A stretch of 64,000 nucleotides of DNA from Comamonas sp. JUb58. GTDB taxonomy: Bacteria; Pseudomonadota; Gammaproteobacteria; Burkholderiales; Burkholderiaceae_C. Location of the stretch: assembly GCF_004364775.1 (NCBI RefSeq), contig NZ_SOAL01000006.1:186001-250000 (forward strand). Reading direction: 5' to 3'. A program made the position numbers and the translations under genes. The stretch's first letter is position 1; every line of letters begins with the position of its first letter. Positions 35,434 to 45,691 of the stretch are shown piece after piece. The notes beneath the pieces are model-generated. The model ran no database searches and was not told where the DNA came from. It saw only the letters and a list, made by a program, of their open reading frames with translations.

Positions 35434-37959
35434 CTAGGAGGAACCAGGAATTGGCTTGACGGCCGTGTCGGAAAAAGGCTGCGGCCGACCTACCGCATAG
35501 CCCTGGGCATAGTCGATATCCATGCTGCGCAAGGTTTCGACAATCTCGGGCGTGGAGGCGAATTCTGCGATGGTCTTCATGCCCAGCGCATGGCCCAGGT
35601 GGTTGATGGCATCGACCATCGCGCGGTGTGCCGGCTCGTTGAGCATGTCCGCAACGATGGCGCCATCGATCTTGAGGAAATCCACGGGCAGGTTCTTCAA
35701 GGAGCCGAAAGAAGAAACACCGGCGCCAAAGTCGTCCATCGAGAAGCGGCAGCCCAGCGCCTTCAAGGCCTTGACCAGACGGATGGCATTGGGCAGGTGG
35801 GTGATGGCAGCGGTCTCGGTGATCTCGAAGCACAGCGTGCCTGGGTCCACGCCATAGAACGCAATCTGCTCCTGCAAAAAGTCCAGCAGTCGTTCATCGC
35901 CCAGCGAGGTGCCCGACAGGTTGATGGCGCAGCAAGAGATGGCCGGGCTTTGTCCTGTTTTCTGCAGATGGACCAAGGTCCGCAAGGTCTGCTTGACTAC
36001 CCAGCGGTCCACCATCGGCATCAGCCCGTAGCGCTCTGCTGCAGGAATGAACAGCACTGGGCTGATGATGTTGCCATCGGGCAGGCGCATGCGGATTTGC
36101 ACCTCGATATGCAGGCCACCGCCTGCGATGTCGTCGGCCGCAGGGCTGAGCGCCACAATCGACTGGGCATAGAGGCAGAAATGCCCGCCTTCGAGGGCGG
36201 CCTTGATGCGCTCCACCCATTCCATCTCGCCGACATAGCGGGCAATTTCCTGGTCCACACCAGGATCGTAGGCGTAGACATTGTTGCGGCCGCGCTGCTT
36301 GGCGCCGTAACTGGCCATGTCGGCCACGCGCAGTACTTCTTCCACGGAGGCCAGTGGCGCCGCCAGCTTGACCAGGCCGATGCTGATGCCCGCGCTCAGG
36401 CTGCGCTCGCCCCACTGGATGCGCACATTCTGCGCTGCATCGCGGATCTGCTCGGCAATGCGCTTGGCTTCATCGAAAGAGCACTGCGTCAGCAAGATGG
36501 CGAACTCATCGCCACCCACACGAGCGAGCGTGTCCCCGGTGCGCAGGCAGCGCTGCAGCATGGCACTCATGGCGCGCAGCATGGCGTCGCCAGCGATATG
36601 GCCGGCCGTGTCATTGATCACCTTGAACTGGTCCAGGTCCAGGTACATGATCGCATGGTTGGCAGGTGCGGTGCGGGCATCCTTGGTCTGCGCCAACAGC
36701 ACGCCGAGCAGACGCTCGAACTCATAGCGGTTGACAAGGCCGGTCAACTGGTCATGGGTCGCCTGCCAGGCCAGCTCACGAATATAGCTTTGCTCCTGGC
36801 TCACATCGTGCAGCACAAACACGGCCTCGGTGGTTCCGGTGTCGTCCCCAATGGGGGTGAAAGCCAGCCTGACCTCGCGCACATGGTATTGCGCATCATA
36901 GAGACGGAAGATCGTCTCGCGCGGGTGCTCACGCCCTTGCAACGCATCGGCAATGGCCGTCTGCACCAGTGGGATCGCATTGTCTCTGTCGCTGCCTGCA
37001 AAGGAGGGTGGGGCATGGATATGCTTGACCAGCTCCATCGTGACCAGTTGTTCCAGACTCTCCCCTAGCAGCTCTTCGGCGGCACGGTTCATGTACATCA
37101 CATGGCCGGCCGCATCGGTGGTGATGACGGCCTCGCCTATGGCGGCCAGGGTGGTCGAGGCGCGCTCGCTGACCAGGTCCAGCGCATCTTCGGCGCGGGC
37201 CGTCTTGCGCTGCAGGCGCCAGGTATGGCCCATCAGCAGGCTTAACATGGCCAGCGCAATGCCGATATTGATGGACCACAGCCATTTGTTCATCGCCCGC
37301 GAGGTATCACCCAGCACCTTGTTGAAAGCCCGCTCGGCCTCCGACAGCTGAATCTGCAGCCCATTGATCTGTGCTAGCCAGCTTTGCTTTTGCTCTGGGG
37401 TTGGGGGAGCCAGTTGCAGGCTGGAATGGATATCGCCGGCGAGGGTCTGGAGCTCCTGCAGCGGCTCATCTGCATCTTGCCAACGACCCAGCAACTGGCC
37501 AATGGATTGGGTGTGCTTGAAATACACCGTCAGCCAGATCAGCGCATTGATTTCTTCGGGCTCATTGTGGCCTTGCAACAGCAACAAAGCAGCCTGGTGC
37601 CGCGCAGCATAGCCACGGTCTTCCAGCATCAGCCGCGCCTGCATGTCGCTCATGGGGATGTGCAGGCCTTGGTGAAATTGATCATAGGCAGCAGGGTCTC
37701 CGCTGACCGCATAGCGAGCCAGGGCATAGGTGGCGTCCTTTTGGCCCTTGCTCCACTGGCTCTCGCCCGAGCTGAAAGCCCGCATAGCCCCCAGAATGTG
37801 CAGGCTGGAGATGGCCAGCACGGTCTGCACAATCGCCAGCGCCACAAAAGGCCAGATGCTCAGCAGCAAGCTGCGCTTGCGCTTGGGCACGACAAAGCTG
37901 CGCGCAGGCTTGGCGTTGCTCACGGGCATTGCCGGCATTGGCGGACTTAATCGCGGCAT
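35434..37959 (-). CDS. membrane GGDEF-EAL protein (cyclic di-GMP turnover)
   Basis: About 841 residues. TM1 (LLLSIWPFVALAIVQTVLAI) and TM2 (WSINIGIALAMLSLLMGHTW) flank a ~190-residue sensor region, followed by a PAS domain (TTLAAIGEAVITTDAAGHVM). GGDEF is intact (482-486) with an RxxD I-site (RTGD) before it. In the EAL domain the signature is EVQ (619-621), but the other metal and catalytic residues persist: INLSG, FEITETAAI, MDDFGAG, LKIDG, TIAEFAS and YAQGYAVGRPQP. It may make, degrade or merely sense cyclic di-GMP. The frame is open to 38094, but a possible promoter (GTCAAA-N18-TATACT) ends almost at that ATG, so a later start such as 37959 (GGGACA upstream) is preferred. Confidence 0.88.
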   Translation of the reverse strand: MPRLSPPMPAMPVSNAKPARSFVVPKRKRSLLLSIWPFVALAIVQTVLAISSLHILGAMRAFSSGESQWSKGQKDATYALARYAVSGDPAAYDQFHQGLHIPMSDMQARLMLEDRGYAARHQAALLLLQGHNEPEEINALIWLTVYFKHTQSIGQLLGRWQDADEPLQELQTLAGDIHSSLQLAPPTPEQKQSWLAQINGLQIQLSEAERAFNKVLGDTSRAMNKWLWSINIGIALAMLSLLMGHTWRLQRKTARAEDALDLVSERASTTLAAIGEAVITTDAAGHVMYMNRAAEELLGESLEQLVTMELVKHIHAPPSFAGSDRDNAIPLVQTAIADALQGREHPRETIFRLYDAQYHVREVRLAFTPIGDDTGTTEAVFVLHDVSQEQSYIRELAWQATHDQLTGLVNRYEFERLLGVLLAQTKDARTAPANHAIMYLDLDQFKVINDTAGHIAGDAMLRAMSAMLQRCLRTGDTLARVGGDEFAILLTQCSFDEAKRIAEQIRDAAQNVRIQWGERSLSAGISIGLVKLAAPLASVEEVLRVADMASYGAKQRGRNNVYAYDPGVDQEIARYVGEMEWVERIKAALEGGHFCLYAQSIVALSPAADDIAGGGLHIEVQIRMRLPDGNIISPVLFIPAAERYGLMPMVDRWVVKQTLRTLVHLQKTGQSPAISCCAINLSGTSLGDERLLDFLQEQIAFYGVDPGTLCFEITETAAITHLPNAIRLVKALKALGCRFSMDDFGAGVSSFGSLKNLPVDFLKIDGAIVADMLNEPAHRAMVDAINHLGHALGMKTIAEFASTPEIVETLRSMDIDYAQGYAVGRPQPFSDTAVKPIPGSS

Positions 37960-38101
37960 GGCTGTCCCGCGAGGGATCGTTGGCATGCCTTCTGCGCTGC
38001 CGGCTGGGCAAGCGATCGGTGCATCAAACAGAGCGGGGTGGCAAACATGGTGGGGAGGGGGCTGGGAAAACCGCGGACTCAAAAAGCCATTCAAGTATAG
38101 T

Positions 38102-38131
38102 AATACTCTATTCGCTGTTTGACTTCTTTCA
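38102..38131 (-). promoter_or_regulatory. possible promoter of the GGDEF-EAL gene
   Basis: On the minus strand GTCAAA and TATACT are separated by 18 bases. Transcription would start about at the first in-frame ATG (38094), arguing for a downstream translation start. Confidence 0.35.
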
Positions 38132-38339
38132 ATTGTAATTATCTAGGGTAAACACCGGGCACTTTTCTGATCGGCATTTGGCTGCAATATGTAAGCAATG
38201 TCGATCAATTCATACAGATGCGCAAGCGCTATATTCCACCGGTTTTCGTCGCGCGTTCTACTGCCCAAGCTGCCAAGCCTTGGCACAATGACCGCCACGG
38301 CACAAGCCACACACCATCTCACACAAGGAGCCATTCAGC

Positions 38340-38807
38340 ATGTCAGCACAGCGTCCGTTCAAGGTTTTGGGAATCCAGCAAGTGGCCGTCGGCGGCACCG
38401 ACAAAGACCGCATGAAAAAACTCTGGGTGGACATGCTGGGCTTGTCACAAACAGGTACCTTCCGCAGCGAACGCGAAAACGTCGATGAAGACATTCTGGC
38501 GATGGGCAAGGGCGCTTTTGCGGTCGAGGTGGACATCATGCAGCCGCTGGATATCGACAAAAAGCCTGCGGTGCATGTCACGCCGCTGAACCACATCGGT
38601 CTGTGGATTGACGACCTGCCCAAGGCTGTCGAATGGCTCACGGCCCAGGGCGTGCGTTTTGCGCCAGGCGGCATTCGGCCAGGCGCCGCAGGCCATGACA
38701 TCTGCTTTCTGCATCCCAAGAGCAATGACGAGTTCCCCATCGCGGGTGAGGGCGTGCTGATCGAGCTGGTGCAAGCGCCGGCCGATGTCATTGCCGCACT
38801 GGGTTAA
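38340..38807 (+). CDS. VOC (glyoxalase/epimerase) family protein
   Basis: A 155-residue VOC-fold protein. It begins [20 protein letters not shown] and has [60 protein letters not shown] and [20 protein letters not shown], giving His/Glu metal-ligand positions in two beta-alpha-beta-beta-beta modules. The pattern is closest to methylmalonyl-CoA epimerase-like or lactoylglutathione-lyase-like members; the reaction cannot be assigned. CAAGGAGCC lies upstream of ATG 38340. It is followed 13 bases later by a second VOC gene, so they form a pair. Confidence 0.8.
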   Translation: MSAQRPFKVLGIQQVAVGGTDKDRMKKLWVDMLGLSQTGTFRSERENVDEDILAMGKGAFAVEVDIMQPLDIDKKPAVHVTPLNHIGLWIDDLPKAVEWLTAQGVRFAPGGIRPGAAGHDICFLHPKSNDEFPIAGEGVLIELVQAPADVIAALG

Positions 38808-38820
38808 GGAGATCGCTGCG

Positions 38821-39240
38821 ATGGCCGATACCTCCAGCTTTCAGCCCTGCGTAATCCCGGTGCTGCGCAGCTTTGATGCCCAGCGCGCCGCCGAGTTTTA
38901 CCAGGAGTTTCTGGGCTTTGCGCAGGACTGGACACACCGCTTTGGCGACGACTTTCCGCTCTACCAACAGCTCAGCCTGCGCAGTGCTGCGGGGCTGGCC
39001 TGCTTGCTGCATGTGAGCGAGCACCATGGCGATGCCTGCCCCGGCAGCACGGTGCGCATTGCCTGGCCGCAACTGGAGGCCTTTCAGCAAAGCCTGCTGG
39101 CCAAGAACTACCGCTATGCCAAGCCTGGGCTGGAGCGCATGCCCTGGGGCATGCTGGAGATGCGCATTGCCGATCCCTTTGGCAACCATCTGGTGTTTTT
39201 TGAAGAGCTGCCGGAAACATCGGAGAGCGCAGGCAGCTAA
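38821..39240 (+). CDS. VOC family protein (bleomycin-resistance-like)
   Basis: A 139-residue VOC protein: CVIPVLRSFDAQRAAEFYQE, FLGFAQDWTHRFGDDFPLYQ, LACLLHVSEHHGDACPGSTV, and the C-terminal LEMRIADPFGNHLVFFEELP. This layout (short, a single pair of modules, SEHHGD centre) is that of the 'glyoxalase superfamily'/bleomycin-resistance group, which often act as binding proteins rather than enzymes. ATG 38821 has AAGGAG eight bases upstream and is chosen over ATG 38785, which would overlap the previous gene. It probably shares a transcript with that gene and ends at a terminator. Confidence 0.8.
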   Translation: MADTSSFQPCVIPVLRSFDAQRAAEFYQEFLGFAQDWTHRFGDDFPLYQQLSLRSAAGLACLLHVSEHHGDACPGSTVRIAWPQLEAFQQSLLAKNYRYAKPGLERMPWGMLEMRIADPFGNHLVFFEELPETSESAGS

Positions 39241-39716
39241 GCGCCCTGCAAACCCAACCACAGCCGCACGCCGTTGCGGCTTTTTTATGCCCGATATCTC
39301 CAAAGACCCTCAGCACCGCCGGGGCTAAAACGGGGTGCTGGCGTCAATAAATTCCCAAATAGTGCCAGTAGTAATTGACTAGATAGCGTATTAGCGCAGG
39401 GCAGCGGCCCAGCTGAACGCTCGAAGACATTGGACACCCCTTATTTGCGGCTAATTGCCTGCCTTGTGCATATTGTTTGGTCATCTATAGAGCAATAAAA
39501 GAGGGGGGTTGGCTGTGCAATGCCAGAAGTTGCAGCAATGTACTGGCTTCTTGCCTGCAACATGCCCGCAACAGTGCCCTAAATTGGAGACACTGCAAAG
39601 CTGCCAAACCAGGTTTGAAGAGGACCCAGGGCACCGCTTGGATGCACATGGGGTCTGGACACAATAAGTGCCATGCCCGGGCATCTCGCACCGGGTAGCG
39701 ATTGAGGAGATCTCCC
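39241..39716. other. non-coding stretch before bioB
   Basis: About 476 bases holding the VOC-pair terminator (39262-39286) and the bioB leader. The remainder is of mixed base composition with no recognisable RNA gene. Short open frames on both strands are Cys/Leu-rich and not protein-like. A BirA-type biotin operator was looked for by eye and not found. Confidence 0.35.
39262..39286 (+). terminator. intrinsic terminator after VOC gene pair
   Basis: AGCCGCA and TGCGGCT form a 7-bp stem followed by TTTTTA. Confidence 0.8.
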
Positions 39717-40745
39717 ATGTCCAGCCCCCATAACCCTGGTACGACTACATCGGCTCTGCATTGGCATCCCAAAGTAGCGGTGACCGCTCAGACAACGGAG
39801 GCAGAGCCCTGGCCTGCAGCCCAGGTCCAAGCGTTGTTCGATATGCCCTTTATGGCCCTGATGTTCCATGCGCAGACGGTGCACCATGCGTACTGGCCAG
39901 CAGCTGATATCGAGCTGGCGACCCTGCTATCCGTCAAGACGGGCGGATGCCCTGAGAACTGCGGTTATTGTCCGCAGTCGGCGGCCTACGACACGGGGGT
40001 CAAGGCCGACAAGCTGATGGATGTGGCGGAGGTGGTGCGCGCGGCGCAAGCGGCCAAGGCGGCAGGTGCCAGCCGCTTTTGCATGGGTGCTGCCTGGCGC
40101 GCACCCAAAGACAGGGATATCGCCCAGGTCAGCGCCATGATTGCGGCCGTCAAGGCGCTGGGGCTGGAAAGCTGTGCCACCCTGGGCATGTTGGCGCCCC
40201 ACCAGGCCCAGGCGTTGGGCGATGCCGGGTTGGACTACTACAACCACAACCTGGACACCGGGCCGGACTATTACCGCGATGTGGTCAGCACCCGGCAGTA
40301 CCAGGAGCGGCTCGATACGCTGGCCCATGTCCGGGCAGCAGGCATCCGGGTCTGCTGCGGCGGTATCGTCGGCATGGGCGAGACGCCGGTTGACCGCGCC
40401 GCCTTGCTGGCCCAACTGGCCAATATGCAGCCTTACCCGGAGTCGGTACCCATCAACAGCCTGGTGCGTGTGCCCGGCACACCGCTGGCCGACAGCGAGC
40501 CGGTGGACCCGCTGGATTTTGTGCGGGTGATCGCCGTTGCCCGCATCGTCATGCCCAAGGCCCGCATACGCCTGTCTGCCGGCCGCCAACAGTTGGGCGA
40601 GGCGGTGCAGACGCTGTGCTTTATGGCGGGGGCCAACTCCATCTTCTATGGCGACAAGTTGCTGGTGACCGGCAATCCGGAGGCCGACAGCGATGCCAAG
40701 CTGCTGGCCAAGCTGGGACTCGCGAGCTTGACAGCGGCGGCCTAA
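39717..40745 (+). CDS. bioB: biotin synthase
   Basis: A 342-residue radical SAM enzyme that inserts sulphur into dethiobiotin. The [4Fe-4S] cysteines are C78, C82 and C85 ([14 protein letters not shown]). [33 protein letters not shown] and [13 protein letters not shown] supply the [2Fe-2S] and substrate ligands, and the [20 protein letters not shown] block is typical. GAGGAGATCTCCC precedes ATG 39717. It stands alone, without bioA, bioD or bioF in the window, so biotin genes are scattered in this genome or lie elsewhere. Confidence 0.96.
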   Translation: MSSPHNPGTTTSALHWHPKVAVTAQTTEAEPWPAAQVQALFDMPFMALMFHAQTVHHAYWPAADIELATLLSVKTGGCPENCGYCPQSAAYDTGVKADKLMDVAEVVRAAQAAKAAGASRFCMGAAWRAPKDRDIAQVSAMIAAVKALGLESCATLGMLAPHQAQALGDAGLDYYNHNLDTGPDYYRDVVSTRQYQERLDTLAHVRAAGIRVCCGGIVGMGETPVDRAALLAQLANMQPYPESVPINSLVRVPGTPLADSEPVDPLDFVRVIAVARIVMPKARIRLSAGRQQLGEAVQTLCFMAGANSIFYGDKLLVTGNPEADSDAKLLAKLGLASLTAAA

Positions 40746-40782
40746 GCGATTCGTTCGTTCGCATCAACTAAGCAGGCGAGCA

Positions 40783-40808
40783 CAAAAAAGGCCAGCGCAT
40801 GCTGGCCT
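40783..40808 (-). terminator. intrinsic terminator after pyrD
   Basis: AGGCCAGC and GCTGGCCT form an 8-bp stem with loop GCAT. On the minus strand a run of six T follows, just past the pyrD stop. Confidence 0.8.
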
Positions 40809-40830
40809 GGTGCCGGTTGCTATGGCTGGA

Positions 40831-41886
40831 TCAGCGGCGACCGCCTTGCGCTTTCAGCGCCTGGGCAATCTCAGTGACGAGGCCAGGGCCCCGGTAGATC
40901 AGGCCGGTGTAGATCTGCACCACATCGGCGCCGGCCTTGATCTTTTCGACCGCATCGGCTCCACTCAGAATGCCGCCCACGCCAATGATCGGGAACTGTG
41001 GGCCCAGGGCCGCACGCAACTGGCGCACCACGGCATTGCTGGCCTCAAACACCGGGCGGCCGGAGAGGCCACCGGTTTCCTCTGCATGCTGCAGGCCTTG
41101 CACGGCATCGCGGCTGATGGTGGTGTTGGTGGCGATCACGCCATCCATGCCATGGGCCTTGAGGCTGTTGGCGATCACGCTGACCTGTTCTTCGGTCAGA
41201 TCGGGGGCGATCTTCAGGAACACCGGCTTGTACTTTCCGTGCTCGCGTGCCAGCTGCTCGCGGCGCTGCACCAGCGCGCTCAGCAGCGCATCGAGCGCCT
41301 CATCGCTTTGCAGCGCGCGCAGGTTCTTGGTGTTGGGCGAGCTGATGTTGACCGTGATGTAGTCCGCATGGGGGTAGACGCCATCGAGGCAAGCCAGGTA
41401 GTCGCTGGTGGCATTTTCAATCGGCGTGGCCGCATTCTTTCCAATGTTGAGGCCCAGCAGCAGCGGCGATGCCTGCTTGCGGAACTGGGCCTTTTTCACA
41501 TTGGCCACAAAGGCTGCCAGGCCTTCGTTGTTGAAGCCCAGGCGGTTGATCAGCGCATCGCGCTCGGGAATGCGGAACATGCGCGGCTTGGGGTTGCCGG
41601 GCTGCGCCAGCGGCGTGACCGTGCCCACCTCAACAAAGCCAAAACCCATGGCGCCCAGGCCATCAATGGCGCGCGCATTCTTGTCCAGACCCGCTGCCAT
41701 GCCCACCCGGTTGGGAAACTGCAGACCCGCCAAGCTGATGGGGTCATTCACCCGGCTTTGGCGCCAGGCGCAGGCCAGCGGCGTGTTCTGGCCCTTGGCC
41801 AGCATGTCCATCGTGAAGTCGTGGGCAGCTTCGGGCTGCATGCCAAACAGAACGGCGCGGGAGAGGGAATAGGGGATCAGGGACAT
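40831..41886 (-). CDS. pyrD: dihydroorotate dehydrogenase (quinone)
   Basis: A 351-residue class 2 flavoprotein that oxidises dihydroorotate to orotate in pyrimidine synthesis, passing electrons to quinone. The N-terminal membrane-associating helix ([20 protein letters not shown]) defines class 2. FMN and substrate motifs include [75 protein letters not shown] and [20 protein letters not shown]. It is divergent from rpiA, with 54 bases between the starts. Confidence 0.96.
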   Translation of the reverse strand: MSLIPYSLSRAVLFGMQPEAAHDFTMDMLAKGQNTPLACAWRQSRVNDPISLAGLQFPNRVGMAAGLDKNARAIDGLGAMGFGFVEVGTVTPLAQPGNPKPRMFRIPERDALINRLGFNNEGLAAFVANVKKAQFRKQASPLLLGLNIGKNAATPIENATSDYLACLDGVYPHADYITVNISSPNTKNLRALQSDEALDALLSALVQRREQLAREHGKYKPVFLKIAPDLTEEQVSVIANSLKAHGMDGVIATNTTISRDAVQGLQHAEETGGLSGRPVFEASNAVVRQLRAALGPQFPIIGVGGILSGADAVEKIKAGADVVQIYTGLIYRGPGLVTEIAQALKAQGGRR

Positions 41887-41940
41887 GGGATGGGATAATC
41901 AAGGCGTTATCCGTATTTTCGCTGATCTGATCGCACTACC

Positions 41941-42612
41941 ATGACACAAGACGAATTAAAGGCCGAGGTTGGCCGCGCAGCCCTGCAGTATGTGGTTGCC
42001 GGAGAAATCGTAGGCGTGGGCACCGGCTCCACCGTGAACAAGTTCATTGATGCACTGGCCACCATCAAGGACCAGATCCCGGGCGCTGTCTCCAGCTCCG
42101 TGGCCAGCACCGAGCGCCTGCAGGCGCTGGGCATCAAGGTGTTGGATGCCAACGAGGTCGAGCGCCTCGCGGTCTACATCGATGGCGCCGATGAAATCGA
42201 CCACCAGGGTTTCATGGTCAAGGGCGGCGGCGCTGCCTTGACGCGCGAGAAGATCGTCGCTGCGTTGGCCGACCGCTTCATCTGCATTGCCGATGCCTCC
42301 AAGCAGGTGCAAACCTTGGGCGCGTTCCCGCTGCCGGTGGAAGTCATCCCCATGGCTGCCACCCAGATCGCACGCCGCTTTGCGGCCAAGGGTGGCCATG
42401 CCAGCCTGCGCCTCAAGGACGGCCAGCCCCTGGTCACCGACAACGGCCAGCACATCCTCGACGTCACCGGCCTGGCGATTGCCGATCCTGCCGCTTTTGA
42501 GTCGGAAGTGAACCAGTGGCCTGGCGTAATCACCGTCGGCGTGTTCGCGCACCAGAAAGCGGCTGTCTGCCTGCTGGGCACCGAGCAAGGCGTGGAAACG
42601 CTCGAGTTCTAA
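41941..42612 (+). CDS. rpiA: ribose-5-phosphate isomerase A
   Basis: A 223-residue enzyme that interconverts ribose-5-phosphate and ribulose-5-phosphate. The phosphate loop is [15 protein letters not shown]. The catalytic region has [20 protein letters not shown] and [20 protein letters not shown], and the [12 protein letters not shown] and [11 protein letters not shown] blocks are intact. It lies divergent to pyrD, which fits ribose-phosphate supply for nucleotide synthesis, but the short spacer shows no obvious shared operator. Confidence 0.96.
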   Translation: MTQDELKAEVGRAALQYVVAGEIVGVGTGSTVNKFIDALATIKDQIPGAVSSSVASTERLQALGIKVLDANEVERLAVYIDGADEIDHQGFMVKGGGAALTREKIVAALADRFICIADASKQVQTLGAFPLPVEVIPMAATQIARRFAAKGGHASLRLKDGQPLVTDNGQHILDVTGLAIADPAAFESEVNQWPGVITVGVFAHQKAAVCLLGTEQGVETLEF

Positions 42613-42627
42613 AACCTCTAAACCCCA

Positions 42628-42670
42628 AAAAAATCGCCCGACCGGCTGATGCCCGGTCGGGCGATTTTTT
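42628..42670. terminator. bidirectional intrinsic terminator
   Basis: AAATCGCCCGACCGG pairs with CCGGTCGGGCGATTT (15 bp, seven-base loop) between the convergent rpiA and glutaredoxin-like genes, with A-run left and T-run right. Confidence 0.9.
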
Positions 42671-42689
42671 ATGCAAGGCCTGCGTTTGC

Positions 42690-43349
42690 TTAGAAAACAA
42701 TGCCGGTCGGGTTGTTCGGCGTAACGCGGTCAGGCTCGACATTCTGGTTGCCCGATGCCGGTGCGCTGCCAGGTTCCGCAGGCTGCGCAGCAGCCGGGGC
42801 TGCCGGTGCAATCACCTTGGGGATCATCGGCTGCGCGGGAGCAGGGCGGTAGCTGGAAGGCAGCTTGGACTGGGCCGGGTAGCCGGCAGCATCCAGGTAG
42901 GCGCTCCAGTCGTTCTCGTTGAAGCCCGCCAAGTGCTGGCCGCCCAAGGTGGCAAAGGGAATAGTGCCCTCCGGATTGAGCCTGCGCAGCGCCTGGATCT
43001 CGTCATTGGAGGTGACGGTTTTCTCCGAAAACGGTACGCCCCGGGTCAGCAAATAACGGCGGGCGGTATCGCAGGCGCCGCAGTCCTTGCTGGAATAGAG
43101 CGTCATCGGGTACTTGGTAGCGGCTTGCTTGACTTCGAGTGGCAAGTCATTGAGGCGGGTGCCGGCAGGCTCGGTCACGGCGCCCGTCGAGACCGATTGG
43201 CTCGGCGTGTCAGAGGTGGGTGCACGGTCCGAGAAAGTGACCCGTCCATCGGGGCCCACGATGCGGTACACCGTTTGTGCGCTTGCCCAGCCGGCAGCGC
43301 AGGCGATGGCGGTACCAACGAGCAAGCTGCCCAAAGCCTTTGTCTTCAT
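42690..43349 (-). CDS. secreted DUF4124-glutaredoxin fusion protein
   Basis: A 219-residue exported protein. The signal peptide is MKTKALGSLLVGTAIACAAG then WASAQ. A DUF4124 module follows (TVYRIVGPDGRVTFSDRAP). Residues about 80-155 are a glutaredoxin-like domain with Cys90-Gly-Ala-Cys93 (SSKDCGACDTARRYLLTRGV) and the cis-Pro region EGTIPFATLGGQHLAGF. The tail is Pro/Ala-rich and low complexity. It probably handles disulphides in the periplasm. No partner gene is adjacent; it lies 96 bases downstream of the M3 oligopeptidase gene on the same strand. Confidence 0.85.
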   Translation of the reverse strand: MKTKALGSLLVGTAIACAAGWASAQTVYRIVGPDGRVTFSDRAPTSDTPSQSVSTGAVTEPAGTRLNDLPLEVKQAATKYPMTLYSSKDCGACDTARRYLLTRGVPFSEKTVTSNDEIQALRRLNPEGTIPFATLGGQHLAGFNENDWSAYLDAAGYPAQSKLPSSYRPAPAQPMIPKVIAPAAPAAAQPAEPGSAPASGNQNVEPDRVTPNNPTGIVF

Positions 43350-43445
43350 GCCTATCCCTCTCTATAGCTGTTGTAGCGCCATTATGCCTGCGCAGCGCCA
43401 AGGCTTGTGCCGGCCTGCCGGGCGCGCCGAGCAGCCAAGCATCGC

Positions 43446-45503
43446 TTAGGCCGTCAGTGGCTCGGCCATCCCCTGGTGGCGCAGCAGCGCGTCCAGCTGC
43501 GGCTCGCGGCCACGGAAGGCCTTAAACGATTCCATTGCCGGGCGGCTGCCACCCGCTTCCAGAATGGCATGCAGGTAGCGCTGGCCCACCTCGCGGTCCA
43601 CCACATCGCTGCTGCCGCGCTTTTGCGCTGCTTCTTCAAAGCTGGCAAAGGCGTCGGCGGACAGCACCTCAGCCCACTTGTAGCTGTAGTAACCGGCTGC
43701 ATAGCCACCCGCAAAGATGTGGGTGAAGGTGTTGGGCATGCGGTTGAAGTCTGGCTGGTCCAGCACCGCCACCTGGCGGCGCACATCGCGCATCACGCCG
43801 TAGATGGCGTCCGCGTTGATGCCATCGCCCGACAGCTCGGTGTGGATGCGCATGTCAAACAGCGAGAACTCGATCTGCCGCAGGGTCTGCATGCCCGACT
43901 GGAAGTTCTTGGCGGCAATCATCTTGTCGTAGAGCGCGCGTGGCAGCGGCTCGCCGGTGTCGACATGGGCCGTCATATGGCGCAGCACTTCCCACTCCCA
44001 GCAGAAGTTCTCCATGAACTGGCTGGGCAGCTCGACGGCATCCCATTCCACACCGCCGATGCCGGAGACATCGCGCTCATTGACCTGCGTGAGCATGTGG
44101 TGCAGGCCGTGGCCGGTTTCGTGGAAGAGGGTGAGCACGTCGTCATGGGTCAGCAGCGGCGGCTTGCCATCCACGCCGGCCGCAAAATTGCAGACCAGGT
44201 GCGCGATCGGGGTTTGCAGCTCGCCGTTGTCCGGGCGCAGCCAGCGGGTGCGCACATCATCCATCCAGGCGCCGCCGCGCTTGCCGTTGCGGGCAGGCGG
44301 GTCGAGGTAGAACTGGCCAACCAGCTCGCCATCGCGCTCAATGCGGTAGAAAGCCACGTCCTGGTTCCAGACGGGGGCCAGGTCGCCCTTGATCTGCACG
44401 CCGAACAAGGTCTCGACAATGCGGAACAGACCGGCCAGCACCTTGGGCGCCGGGAAGTACTGCTTGAGTTCCTGCTCGCTGAAGGCGTAGCGTGCTTCCT
44501 TCAGGTGCTCGCCGATGTAGCCCCAGTCCCAGGCCTGTGGGTTGTCCAGGCCCAGCTCGGTGTGGGCATAGTCGCGCAAGTCTTGCACATCCTTTTGGCC
44601 ATAGGGCTTGGCCTTGCTGGCCAGCTCTTGCAAAAATTCCATCACCTGGGCAGACGACTGGGCCATCTTGGGCGCCACCGACAGTTCGCCAAAACTGGGG
44701 TAGCCCAGCAGATGCGCTTCCTGCTCGCGCATCTTCAGAATCTCGACCATCAAGGGCGTGTTGTCCAGCTTGCTATCGCCAAACTCGCTGGCCCGCGTGG
44801 TGTAGGCCCGGTAGAGCTTTTCGCGCAAGGCGCTGCTCTTGGCAAACTGCATCACCGGCAGGTAGCTGGGGATCTTCAAGGTCAGCTTGTAGCCGGGCTT
44901 GCCTTCGGCCTCGGCCGCAGCACGGGCGGCCTGGATGATGTCTTGCGGCACGCCAGCCAGCTCGTCCAGTTCGGCGTAGTAGGCAAACTGGTCGGTGGCA
45001 TCCATCGCGTTTTCGCTGTACTTCTGGCAGGCGATGGCGCTTTTTTCTTGCAGCTGGGCATAGGTCTCGCGGGCCTCGCCTTGCAGCTCGGCACCACCCA
45101 GCACAAAGTTGCGCATCGCGTTGTCCCAAGCCTGCTTTTGCTCACTGTTCAAGCTTGCCGGGTCAATGGCCTTGTATTTGGCGTACAGCGCCTCGTCGGC
45201 GCCCAGCTGCGTCCAGAAGGCGGTGACCTTGGGCATCTCGGCGTTGTAAGCAGCACGCAGCGCTGGCGTATCGGCCACGGAGTTGAGGTGGCCGACCATG
45301 CCCCAGGCACGGCCCAGCTTTTCGGTGCTGACATCGAGCACCTTGGCGATCTCGTTCCATTGCGCCGGGAACTCGGGCGCTGTTACCGTCTTGAGGGCCG
45401 CTTCACTGTCGGCCAGCAGCTGGTCGATGGCGGGGGCGATATGTTCAGGTTGGACCTGGTCAAAGCGGGGCAGGCCGCTGAAGTCGAGCAATGGATTGGT
45501 CAT
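43446..45503 (-). CDS. prlC: M3 family oligopeptidase A
   Basis: A 685-residue cytosolic zinc metallopeptidase that degrades short peptides, including cleaved signal peptides. The zinc motif is HETGH with His461, Glu462 and His465 (LFHETGHGLHHML), and the third ligand is expected in the downstream VELPSQFMENFCWEWEVL. The N-terminus (PLLDFSGLPRFDQVQPEHIA) and the KGKRGGAWMDDV-like block (NGKRGGAWMDDVRTRWL) are characteristic of OpdA. Length matches the family. It is upstream of the glutaredoxin-like gene and downstream of folD on the same strand. Confidence 0.95.
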   Translation of the reverse strand: MTNPLLDFSGLPRFDQVQPEHIAPAIDQLLADSEAALKTVTAPEFPAQWNEIAKVLDVSTEKLGRAWGMVGHLNSVADTPALRAAYNAEMPKVTAFWTQLGADEALYAKYKAIDPASLNSEQKQAWDNAMRNFVLGGAELQGEARETYAQLQEKSAIACQKYSENAMDATDQFAYYAELDELAGVPQDIIQAARAAAEAEGKPGYKLTLKIPSYLPVMQFAKSSALREKLYRAYTTRASEFGDSKLDNTPLMVEILKMREQEAHLLGYPSFGELSVAPKMAQSSAQVMEFLQELASKAKPYGQKDVQDLRDYAHTELGLDNPQAWDWGYIGEHLKEARYAFSEQELKQYFPAPKVLAGLFRIVETLFGVQIKGDLAPVWNQDVAFYRIERDGELVGQFYLDPPARNGKRGGAWMDDVRTRWLRPDNGELQTPIAHLVCNFAAGVDGKPPLLTHDDVLTLFHETGHGLHHMLTQVNERDVSGIGGVEWDAVELPSQFMENFCWEWEVLRHMTAHVDTGEPLPRALYDKMIAAKNFQSGMQTLRQIEFSLFDMRIHTELSGDGINADAIYGVMRDVRRQVAVLDQPDFNRMPNTFTHIFAGGYAAGYYSYKWAEVLSADAFASFEEAAQKRGSSDVVDREVGQRYLHAILEAGGSRPAMESFKAFRGREPQLDALLRHQGMAEPLTA

Positions 45504-45691
45504 GGTGCTGTATATGGGGCCTGGCGCCCCGCAATCAATGCCTTATTGGCACTTGGAACATAATCGTGTTGCCTGTCATTTAAGCACAAAAAAAAGCCGC
45601 TGGCACCGGCAAGGCGGATGCCAACAGCTATCGTTTTCTTAGTTTTACCGCAGCGATAAATCGCCGCGGAATTGAGGCGATTTTGCGGAGA

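Noticed and set aside
39477-39772. Short ORFs on both strands upstream of bioB
   Set aside because: Unusual Cys/Leu-rich composition, no ribosome-binding site, and mutual overlap.
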